Assembly (NCBI GenBank): GCA_030587525.1
Contig: JAUQYW010000097.1
Coordinates: 1-9,709, forward strand
Source of the DNA: Candidatus Sigynarchaeota archaeon
GTDB taxonomy: Archaea > Asgardarchaeota > Lokiarchaeia > Sigynarchaeales > Sigynarchaeaceae
DNA: 9,709 nt
Reading direction: 5' to 3'
Positions 1 through 5,174 of this stretch are shown one piece after another. The first letter of the stretch is position 1. The number at the start of each line of letters is the position of its first letter. A program made the translations under genes and the position numbers. The notes beneath the pieces are model-generated. The model had not been told where the DNA came from. It did not search any database and was given only the letters and a program-made list of their open reading frames with translations.

Positions 1-458
1 TCGTCGTCGCCGACAACCTTGAGATCAACGAGAAAGAGATCGATGTAGGGCGCGACCTTGCTGATAGTTTTCCAGGGCACGTGAAGTGATGTTTCAGCGG
101 AGACCGGTATTTCCTCTTCTTTTAAAAGCTTCAATAACCGTATCAGGCTATCCGGGTCTTGCAGGAGAGGCTCGCCGCCGCTCAACGTCACCCCGCCGCT
201 TGCGCCGTAATATTCCTTGTCCCTCGACACGATGTTCATGATGCTGTCGATTGAATAATTGCAATCAGAAGCCACGTCGCTGTGAAACGGCTGCGATTCG
301 GGGTTTTGGCACCAGGCACATCTCAAATTGCATCCCTGGAAGAAAATCGTGGTGCGAATCCCCGGGCCGTCATAAACGCAAGTACGTTGAATTTTAAAGA
401 TTTTTAGGCGATGAGATGCTTGTATTTCAGACTCTTTCAAGCTTTGAGTTATTTGCAT
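1..458 (-). CDS. Glycyl-radical-enzyme activating protein (radical SAM), N-terminal part, cut by window edge
   Basis: About 152 N-terminal residues are visible. The protein has DGPGIRTTIFFQGC followed by the radical-SAM cysteines C43-x3-C47-x2-C50 and then QNPES, the hallmark of the PflA/activase family. GGVTLSGGEPLLQ at about 88-100 is the SAM-binding GGE motif. Family members reductively cleave S-adenosylmethionine at a 4Fe-4S cluster and abstract a hydrogen from a glycine of a partner glycyl radical enzyme, under anaerobic conditions. The 33 residues between NPES and GGVTL are too few for the extra two-cluster ferredoxin insert of many activases, so this is the compact type. The ATG at 456-458 has an AAGGAG seven bases upstream. 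The partner enzyme is not in the window and may lie beyond position 1. Pyruvate formate-lyase activase or another glycyl-radical activase cannot be told apart here. Confidence 0.9.
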   Translation of the reverse strand, partial: MQITQSLKESEIQASHRLKIFKIQRTCVYDGPGIRTTIFFQGCNLRCAWCQNPESQPFHSDVASDCNYSIDSIMNIVSRDKEYYGASGGVTLSGGEPLLQDPDSLIRLLKLLKEEEIPVSAETSLHVPWKTISKVAPYIDLFLVDLKVVGDD

Positions 459-630
459 TGTGAACTCCTTTTGAGTATCAACTACTTAACTCGTCCTTTC
501 GGATGAAAGGTAAATGACTCGTTTGCTGACGTCCTGACGTAAAACATTACTAGTTTATTCTTGAAAGTTAATAACTTATAGGTTATTTAATATTAAGCTT
601 GATCGGTATGGCTTAACTATAAATACTCAT
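459..630. promoter_or_regulatory. AT-rich leader/promoter region of the activase with inverted repeats
   Basis: No gene is seen here. On the minus strand the region contains several TATA-like stretches, for example TTAAATAAC around 583-591 and AATAAACTAG around 550-559. It also has an inverted repeat AATAAC (570-575) / GTTATT (582-587) with a six-base spacer. CTGACGT occurs twice (526-532, 534-540). A small hairpin, CCTTTC (495-500) / GAAAGG (505-510) with loop GGAT, lies 36 bases upstream of the activase start codon. These could be operator and leader elements; their roles are inferred. Confidence 0.4.
465..470 (-). promoter_or_regulatory. Shine-Dalgarno site of the radical-SAM activase
   Basis: AAGGAG on the minus strand, six bases plus one before the ATG at 458. 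It is the clearest ribosome binding site on the minus strand and fixes the start of the activase. Confidence 0.7.
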
Positions 631-831
631 TCATTTTATAAATCGTTTTCCACCCATAACAAGGGGAAGATGGGGGATTTCATCATCAACTTTGAATTCG
701 ATTCCAAGAACTTGATATGCAGGTCCTAGATCAATAAGATAGAGGAAAGTCGGTACGCGCTCGAGTTCTTGGTCCTTGATGGCCGCGATGATACGGTCTG
801 TCGGGTTTATGATTCTACATCCCTGCTTGGA
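631..831 (-). pseudogene. Small coding-like stretch without start codon, probable frameshifted gene
   Basis: On the minus strand a stop-free stretch of 66 codons ends in TGA at 631-633 and reads like a real protein, including INPTDRIIAAIKDQELERV and FLYLIDLGPAYQVLGIEF. It has no ATG, GTG or TTG after the preceding in-frame TAA at 832-834. It is in the same frame as the zinc-knuckle gene upstream, separated from it by TAA, one codon and TAA. In another frame a GTG at 860-862 opens HPEAIELKIIQAG and runs into TAG at 815-817. Removing one G from the GGG at 821-823 would join the two into one protein of about 77 residues. This is either a sequencing or assembly indel, a decayed gene, or a gene using a non-standard start. 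The product is not recognised. Confidence 0.5.
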
Positions 832-837
832 TTATTT

Positions 838-1224
838 TTAATTCGATGGCTTCTGGGTGCACATGTAATAGAATTCCTTGGGAATTTCCCCGTCAAACGC
901 GATCCCCCAGCCGGCATAGGTCGCGTAGGATTGTATCACGTAATGGCGACCGCATTTGCACGCATATTTTATATCAGAACTGAAAGCCGTGGAATCGATG
1001 GCATTGTTCGCCAATCTATCACCCGGCTTGATTTTAATGGCATCAAGCTGGATTTCCTTGCCACACTTGCAAGCAAATTTCACCGAGCAAGTCCCGCCGG
1101 CCACATAGGGTTTCCCTTCCAGGTAAGGCGCATTGACATACTCGGCGAAAAACGGGAGGTCTTTTTGCTTCGCCATCGTTCGTCCCTTGGTCGGCACGGG
1201 GCCTATCCATTGCCTTTTTTTCAT
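838..1224 (-). CDS. Small unrecognised protein with two CKCG zinc knuckles
   Basis: A 128-residue protein of unknown function. Two CxCG knuckles, C52/C54 and C89/C91, sit about 37 residues apart, each after a strand-like segment (VKFACKCG and IKYACKCG). That spacing fits one zinc-ribbon-like fold with two knuckles. C46 and C122 are further cysteines. The C-terminal third is aromatic-rich. There is no signal peptide or membrane segment, so it is probably cytosolic. Its ATG at 1222-1224 overlaps the stop of the upstream small gene as ATGA, suggesting translational coupling. An alternative ATG at 1174-1176 (MAKQKDLPFF) has an AAGGGA six bases upstream and would give 112 residues with all knuckles intact. 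It follows the Rag-like GTPase and one other small gene in the same direction. It is the only complete gene in the window ending in TAA. Confidence 0.72.
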   Translation of the reverse strand: MKKRQWIGPVPTKGRTMAKQKDLPFFAEYVNAPYLEGKPYVAGGTCSVKFACKCGKEIQLDAIKIKPGDRLANNAIDSTAFSSDIKYACKCGRHYVIQSYATYAGWGIAFDGEIPKEFYYMCTQKPSN

Positions 1225-1430
1225 GGTAAACATTTGGCACAAGGACATATAATACCTCTCTTGGCCATCGATTCGTTAACCGCCTCGATGAATGCCACGA
1301 TCTCGAGCATTTCTGCTTCTGGAATAGGTGATACCCGTGTTTCGAAGAATTGGAGCACGTGGGGGAGCATCGCCTCAAAAAACGATGGCTTAGTCGCTGC
1401 CACGACTAAGACACTATCCTGCCGGAACAT
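1221..1430 (-). CDS. Small unrecognised helical protein ending in CPCAKC
   Basis: A 69-residue open frame lying 22 bases after the GTPase stop and overlapping the next gene by ATGA (1221-1224). The sequence looks like a folded, mostly helical protein, with a hydrophobic strand SVLVVAA at 6-12 and amphipathic helices around 16-31 and 37-57. It ends in a cysteine cluster, C62-x-C64-x2-C67. Its frame is closed by a stop just upstream, and ATG at 1430 is the first start. There is no clear Shine-Dalgarno site, so expression may depend on coupling to the GTPase. The family is not recognised. Support comes from composition, tight spacing and the overlapping junction rather than homology. The cysteine cluster could bind zinc alone or with the knuckle protein encoded next. 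Confidence 0.55.
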   Translation of the reverse strand: MFRQDSVLVVAATKPSFFEAMLPHVLQFFETRVSPIPEAEMLEIVAFIEAVNESMAKRGIICPCAKCLP

Positions 1431-1452
1431 GTCGTAGAGGGCAAAATAAAGG

Positions 1453-2397
1453 TCACTCGATTTTCAAGGCAGCATAGATTTCTTGCAAGGCACTCGTCGT
1501 TTCTTTCTCGATCGTGTCGATCTTCATCGACCCGTGCGCCCCGATGAGCAAGAGATGGAGATGGACTTGTGCCTCGGGAAGCGTTGCGAGGACGAAATTG
1601 TAACCTTCCCAAACGAACGTGACCATCTTGCTCGGTTTTTTCTTGACCCTGTCCATGGACTGCTTCAGCGTGAACATGTTGGGCGCGGAGGCGCTGATCA
1701 GCTCATCGGTTTGCTTCGTGTGCATGTTTTGTGCCACTGGGATCATGTGATCGTCGATCAGGACAGAAATCATGGCATTCACCGCGGTCACGAGGTTTTT
1801 TATGGTTCCCCCGACCAGGCCATCGACGGGGTACAGGTAGTTCATGATCATGGCAAAAGCCTTGGTGATCGACCACACGTCGACGATCGTCGTCACGTGA
1901 AATTCAAGGGCGAACCGGTCCGCGTTGATGTCGTTGATGATGCGCTTGGCTTCATTCATGTTTTCCGTGTCGTCCGTGTTCCCGTTGTAGAGGATGCGTT
2001 CCGCCTTGTGGAAGAAAACGAAGATCCTTGGTTGGATCTTAAAAGTGGTGAATTGAACAAGGATATCCCTGAAATAATTCACGGCTTGCTGGATCCGATC
2101 GCCGTCTTGAACATCGATGACGAAGATGCAAGCATCGACCGCATCGAAATACTTGCCTGGTTCCTTGAAATAACTGATCAGGTATTTTTTTTGCCCGCCC
2201 ATGTCGCACGAGATGAAGTCGTAATCGAGATATTGAAACATGCTGCGCTTCACGAGGTAGGTCGGTTTTATCAAGCCAAGACTCGCGGCATTTTCCGAAA
2301 CGACCGTGTTGATGCTGGTTTTTCCCGAGTTGTCCAGCCCGGCAAAGATCAGTTTTTTCGCGTTCTTGAATTTCTCGTCATCCTTGCTTATTGCCAT
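1453..2397 (-). CDS. Rag/Gtr-like small GTPase with C-terminal roadblock-like domain
   Basis: A 314-residue Ras-superfamily GTPase. G1 is GLDNSGKTS at 20-28, the G2 Thr is T46 in KPT, and G3 is CDMGGQKKY with D65 and Q69. The segment FDAVDACIFVIDVQD follows. G5 is TTIVD at 169-173, matching the TSIxD of Rag GTPases rather than the SAK of Ras/Rab/Arf. The tail from about 203 alternates strands and helices and has the length and position of the roadblock domain of RagC/Gtr2. In eukaryotes Rag/Gtr heterodimers signal nutrient status at lysosome or vacuole membranes; archaeal relatives are typical of Asgard genomes. G4 reads HKAE (130-133), where Rags have HKxD, so guanine recognition may be altered. 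There is no lipidation motif. The ATG at 2397 is preferred; a GTG at 2403 is in frame. A TATA box sits about 35 bases upstream, so the leader is very short. Two small genes follow directly. Confidence 0.87.
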   Translation of the reverse strand: MAISKDDEKFKNAKKLIFAGLDNSGKTSINTVVSENAASLGLIKPTYLVKRSMFQYLDYDFISCDMGGQKKYLISYFKEPGKYFDAVDACIFVIDVQDGDRIQQAVNYFRDILVQFTTFKIQPRIFVFFHKAERILYNGNTDDTENMNEAKRIINDINADRFALEFHVTTIVDVWSITKAFAMIMNYLYPVDGLVGGTIKNLVTAVNAMISVLIDDHMIPVAQNMHTKQTDELISASAPNMFTLKQSMDRVKKKPSKMVTFVWEGYNFVLATLPEAQVHLHLLLIGAHGSMKIDTIEKETTSALQEIYAALKIE

Positions 2398-2425
2398 GAG
2401 CACTTACCATATTCTATTTCGTGTC

Positions 2426-2438
2426 ATAATATAAAAAA
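2426..2438 (-). promoter_or_regulatory. TATA box of the GTPase operon
   Basis: On the minus strand this reads TTTTTTATATTAT, a strong archaeal TATA element. Initiation about 25 bases downstream would fall near 2405, giving a transcript that is almost leaderless at the GTPase start (2397 or 2403). This agrees with the absence of a Shine-Dalgarno site there. Confidence 0.55.
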
Positions 2439-2691
2439 TGCCTGGTTGTATAACCTCCTTCCATCGACGTGCAACCCGTCAATCGCAAGAGTGTCTTTCC
2501 TATTATTCCAGAATTAATATGTTCACGAACCTCGCGGACCTGGAATTGTGATTGTGCGCCATCACGTGGAAATTCTAGGCAAATTGTTCCCCGGTGGTCG
2601 CCGGCACGATGGGTTTTTTACCTTGATTTTTATCACATTACGTGTTAACGCAAGATGATCTTCACGGATTCGCTGACCCAAGTTGATTGAT
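2439..2691. promoter_or_regulatory. Divergent intergenic region between GTPase and longin genes
   Basis: No convincing gene is seen in these roughly 250 bases. They separate two divergent transcription units. A T-rich TATA-like element TTTTTATC near 2628-2635 could serve the plus-strand longin gene with a leader of about 30 bases. A GTTAAC palindrome lies at about 2644-2649. There is no good Shine-Dalgarno site before the longin start. Confidence 0.4.
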
Positions 2692-3339
2692 ATGCAAGAT
2701 AACCCAAACGAGGCCATGATCAAGCTATGGATATTAGATCGCAACGCTGGCTTATGCATCTTCGAGCAGGCCTTCGAGGACCTTCCCAAGACCATGGCAT
2801 CGGACCTCGTGACTGGTTTTTTTTATGCGATACTCACGTTTTCGCACGAGATTGCCTCCCAGGACGTTGAATTCATCCAGATGCGGGACATCCGCATCAT
2901 GTTCCACGGCGATGGCAGGGTCTTGCTCGCGCTGGCGACGAAGAACGAGGTCGATCAAGGATATGCGAGTTCATTCTTGCACAGCCTCGAGCACCGGTTC
3001 TCGGAGAAATACCAGGTCATCCTGGAAAAAGGGCAACTAAACAACACGTCGTTGTTCGTTGATTTCGCCCACGATGTCGAGACCGAGCTCGGCCGCAAGA
3101 GCACGTCGGTTTCGTTCATCCAGACGCAAGCCGTGCGGTTTAAACAGTATTACGAGAATGCCAAGAAAGACTTCATCAAGCTCAAGCAGAACATGACCCA
3201 GGACGTGCGGGGTTTCACGACCCCGCTCGTTGATTTCATCAAGAACCAGGTCACCAACCCCAAATATAAGTTGATTTCGGCTGACAAGATATCTCGCGTC
3301 GTGAATAAGAAGGCTCGCGACGATCCGGACGAACAATGA
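2692..3339 (+). CDS. Longin/roadblock-type domain protein, cytosolic
   Basis: A 215-residue protein. The N-terminal half (about 9-110) has the pattern of a longin domain: a first strand IKLWILDRNAGLCIF, a helix ASDLVTGFFYAILTFSHEI, then strands VEFIQMRDIRIMFH and GRVLLALATK, then a helix ending SLEHRFSEKY. Longin and roadblock folds are built on a five-stranded sheet and commonly act as platforms for small GTPases, as in SRX, adaptin subunits and Ragulator. The second half (about 125-215) is mostly helical, basic and unrecognised. No membrane segment is seen. Start: ATG 2692; a TTG at 2683 is also in frame, and an ATG at 2716 would still keep the domain. It faces the Rag-like GTPase across a shared promoter region, which suggests a functional partnership, though this is inferred. 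Confidence 0.72.
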   Translation: MQDNPNEAMIKLWILDRNAGLCIFEQAFEDLPKTMASDLVTGFFYAILTFSHEIASQDVEFIQMRDIRIMFHGDGRVLLALATKNEVDQGYASSFLHSLEHRFSEKYQVILEKGQLNNTSLFVDFAHDVETELGRKSTSVSFIQTQAVRFKQYYENAKKDFIKLKQNMTQDVRGFTTPLVDFIKNQVTNPKYKLISADKISRVVNKKARDDPDEQ

Positions 3340-3389
3340 TGCTTTCGTTCCCTTGCCTTCAACAAATTTCCTTCTAGCTGTTATATTAC

Positions 3390-3398
3390 TTTCTTTTT
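3390..3398 (+). terminator. T-rich terminator after the longin gene
   Basis: A TTTCTTTTT tract about 50 bases after the longin stop, in an AT-rich stretch with no hairpin. This matches archaeal intrinsic termination on a T tract. Confidence 0.45.
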
Positions 3399-3519
3399 CG
3401 AAAACGTGTCGTACGGAACCGTGTTCATACTTTTAATTATACCAACAAGGAATTATTTTTATAGCAAACGGACGATCATGACGGGAAAAACCTCCGGGTT
3501 TCGTAACAAAACCGAAATG

Positions 3520-3565
3520 TTTTTTTTTAATTCGAAACTACCTTTATCATTACTCGATAATATCG
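3520..3565 (+). promoter_or_regulatory. Promoter region of the Lrp-type regulator with a palindrome at the start codon
   Basis: A T9 tract running into TTTAATTCG (3520-3534) is TATA-like and lies about 35 bases before the GTG start. A perfect 11-base palindrome CGATA-A-TATCG (3555-3565) abuts the start codon. It could be an autoregulatory operator. A shorter CGATATCG occurs at 4084-4091 ahead of the next operon. Confidence 0.4.
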
Positions 3566-4009
3566 GTGGTATCGTTGAACAACGAATTGGACGAAGTAGA
3601 CTTGAAGATCTTAAACCTGCTGAAGGAAGATTCGAGGCGTAGTTTCCAAGACATCGCCAAGATGATCGACATGACCGATGTAACCGTCAGGCGCCGTGTC
3701 AAGGATCTCGTTCAAAAAGGCATCATCAAGAAATTCACCATCGAGACGGATTCCCAGAAATTGGGGAAGGGCTTGCAGAGTCTCATACGCATCGAGATGA
3801 AAGTGTCCGACCAGAAAAAAATCATGAACGACATCGTGAAATTCGAGGAAGTTGACGAGGCCTATTACCTTGCTGGGAAATGTGGCCTGTGGTTGAAGCT
3901 AGACATCGCCGATATGGAACAGCTCGAAGAATTTATAAAGGAAAAACTCAGCACCATCGATGGCATAACAAATATCGACACGTGCATCGTCTTGAAGACC
4001 TTGAAGTGA
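3566..4009 (+). CDS. Lrp/AsnC-family transcription regulator
   Basis: A 147-residue protein with the standard two-domain Lrp/AsnC layout and usual length. Residues 8-60 form the winged helix-turn-helix: LDEVDLKILNLLKEDSRRSF, then IAKMIDMTDVTVRRRVKDL as the DNA-reading part, then GIIKKFTIETD as the wing. Residues about 70-147 form the RAM ligand-binding and oligomerisation domain, with YYLAGKCGLWLKLDI and GITNIDTCIVLKTLK. Family members bind amino acids or other small effectors and act locally or globally as octamers or dimers. The GTG at 3566 fits the family N-terminus; a TTG at 3575 is the alternative. No Shine-Dalgarno site is present, so the transcript is probably nearly leaderless. It lies 170 bases upstream of the oxidoreductase operon and may control it. 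Confidence 0.93.
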   Translation: MVSLNNELDEVDLKILNLLKEDSRRSFQDIAKMIDMTDVTVRRRVKDLVQKGIIKKFTIETDSQKLGKGLQSLIRIEMKVSDQKKIMNDIVKFEEVDEAYYLAGKCGLWLKLDIADMEQLEEFIKEKLSTIDGITNIDTCIVLKTLK

Positions 4010-4020
4010 GATCTTCGAAC

Positions 4021-4038
4021 TCATTTTCTTGATTCTTT
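4021..4038 (+). terminator. T-rich terminator after the Lrp-type gene
   Basis: Pyrimidine-rich stretch with T runs (TTTTCTT, TTCTTTCC) starting 12 bases after the Lrp stop, without a strong hairpin. It is a modest candidate for an archaeal T-tract terminator. Confidence 0.35.
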
Positions 4039-4098
4039 CCGCATTCTGTTATAAGATATGCCTGGTTACCGGAATGCCAGCAACGATATCGGGATCAA

Positions 4099-4142
4099 AT
4101 CACCAGCAATCGTGGTGATCTCCATGAGACCATCCATCACCA
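4099..4142 (+). promoter_or_regulatory. Candidate operator: inverted repeat plus third half-site
   Basis: ATCACCA (4099-4105) and TGGTGAT (4113-4119) form a perfect seven-base inverted repeat with a seven-base spacer. ATCACCA recurs at 4136-4142, just before the TATA box at 4148. The spacing fits a dimeric helix-turn-helix regulator, and the Lrp-type protein encoded directly upstream is the natural candidate. Binding beside TATA could block or assist preinitiation-complex assembly. Confidence 0.5.
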
Positions 4143-4147
4143 CGAAG

Positions 4148-4157
4148 TTATTTAAAG
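4148..4157 (+). promoter_or_regulatory. TATA box of the oxidoreductase operon
   Basis: TTATTTAAAG centred about 27 bases before the ATG at 4179, so transcription would begin at or next to the start codon. No Shine-Dalgarno site precedes that ATG, which fits a leaderless mRNA. Confidence 0.6.
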
Positions 4158-4178
4158 AACGGCGCAAAAAACTTGACC

Positions 4179-5174
4179 ATGGATTGTCGGCTGGGAATTT
4201 TAGGATTCGGGTTCATGGGAAAGACCCACGCGTTGAATGCAAAGGCCATTCCTGGCGTGAAAGTGACTGCCATTTTTTCCGTTGAGAAGGACAAGGCGGA
4301 AATCGAGCAGCTTGGTGCGAAATTTTATGCAGATTGGCAAAAGATGCTTGATACCGAGAAGATCGATGCCATCGTCGTCGCAACGCCCACCTTTACCCAC
4401 GGGGAAATGGCCTTGACCGCTATTAGCAAAGGCATGCACGTGTTTTTGGAGAAACCCATGGAGCGGACGATCAAGAAGTGCAAGGAGATCAACGTCGCTG
4501 CTAAGAAAAAAGGCGTGTTGCTCGGCATGGGTCACGTGTTGCGCTTTGACGGCGAATATATGACAATCAAGGACCAAGTCGCCTCGGGCGCGATCGGGCA
4601 CGCAAAAATGGCCCGTTGCACGCGCCGTGGGCCGCCACCCGGCTGGAGCACGTGGTTTTTCGACGAGGAAAAGTCGGGAGGCGCCATCCTCGATCTTTCC
4701 ATCCACGACATCGATTTCATCTGCTGGCTGGCAAGCAAGGCGCCTAAGCGCGTCGCAGCGATGGCATCACCGATCGTGCTCGGGGGGAAGACCTTGTTTG
4801 GCATCTCCCACGTCGTGCTGGATTTCGAACCCGGCCCCGGCATCGAGCTTGGCTTCGCCGAGGCATCCTGGGGTGCAGTCGCGCCGTATCCATTCTCCAC
4901 GGCCATCGAGGTGGCAGGAAAAGACGGGCTGATCGCGTGTCATATTCCCGGCAAGCACCCGATGGAAACGTATTCGGCAAGCGGCTGCGTGACCTTGAAC
5001 CTGTATGCCCACGACGGATATTACAACGAGATCAACGATTTCATCGATGCAATAAAGGAACGGAGGCCGCCAAAGGTTACCGGCGATGATGGTATGCTTG
5101 CGGTCAGGGTGTGCTTGGCTGCCCTGGAATCGGCGAGGAGCCGGAACGTGATCGACGTGGAGGGATTTGCATGA
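4179..5174 (+). CDS. Gfo/Idh/MocA-family oxidoreductase (first of three)
   Basis: A 331-residue NAD(P)-dependent sugar or cyclitol dehydrogenase. The N-terminal Rossmann fold opens with GILGFGFMGKTH (G9-x-G11-x2-G14). VATPTFTHGEMA follows, then LEKP with E91-K92-P93, whose Lys is the usual catalytic residue. The C-terminal half has GGAILDLSIHDID, giving D172-x3-H176, which together with K92 completes the triad known from inositol and glucose-fructose dehydrogenases. The family oxidises secondary hydroxyls of sugars, inositols or nucleotide sugars; the substrate is not readable here. Start: ATG 4179 (27 bases after the TATA box) is preferred over an in-frame TTG at 4173. The gene overlaps the next one by ATGA (5171-5174), so both are made from one mRNA and probably work in one pathway. 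Confidence 0.92.
   Translation: MDCRLGILGFGFMGKTHALNAKAIPGVKVTAIFSVEKDKAEIEQLGAKFYADWQKMLDTEKIDAIVVATPTFTHGEMALTAISKGMHVFLEKPMERTIKKCKEINVAAKKKGVLLGMGHVLRFDGEYMTIKDQVASGAIGHAKMARCTRRGPPPGWSTWFFDEEKSGGAILDLSIHDIDFICWLASKAPKRVAAMASPIVLGGKTLFGISHVVLDFEPGPGIELGFAEASWGAVAPYPFSTAIEVAGKDGLIACHIPGKHPMETYSASGCVTLNLYAHDGYYNEINDFIDAIKERRPPKVTGDDGMLAVRVCLAALESARSRNVIDVEGFA
5159..5164 (+). promoter_or_regulatory. Shine-Dalgarno site of the second oxidoreductase
   Basis: GGAGGG six bases before the ATG at 5171, inside the end of the preceding gene. It decides that start over an in-frame ATG at 5111. Confidence 0.75.

Noticed and set aside
631..1224. Stop-codon readthrough joining the zinc-knuckle gene to the downstream stretch in the same frame
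   Set aside because: Two TAA codons lie within three codons, and no recoding signal is visible; an indel in a separate small gene explains it more simply.
769..1437. Plus-strand open frame of 222 codons opposite the two small genes
   Set aside because: The minus strand carries cysteine knuckles, an ATGA junction and operon spacing; the plus frame shows no motif, no ribosome site and no promoter.
1483..2517. Long plus-strand open frame of 344 codons opposite the GTPase
   Set aside because: It is antisense to a protein with all Rag GTPase motifs, and its translation is rich in His, Asp, Arg and Val without any domain pattern, as expected for a reverse-strand shadow.
3406..3642. Plus-strand frame overlapping the promoter and start of the Lrp-type gene
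   Set aside because: It runs through AT-rich promoter sequence and overlaps the conserved helix-turn-helix coding region in another frame.
5111..5170. 20-residue N-terminal extension of the second oxidoreductase
   Set aside because: The ATG at 5171 has a strong Shine-Dalgarno site, overlaps the previous stop as ATGA and fits the family N-terminus.
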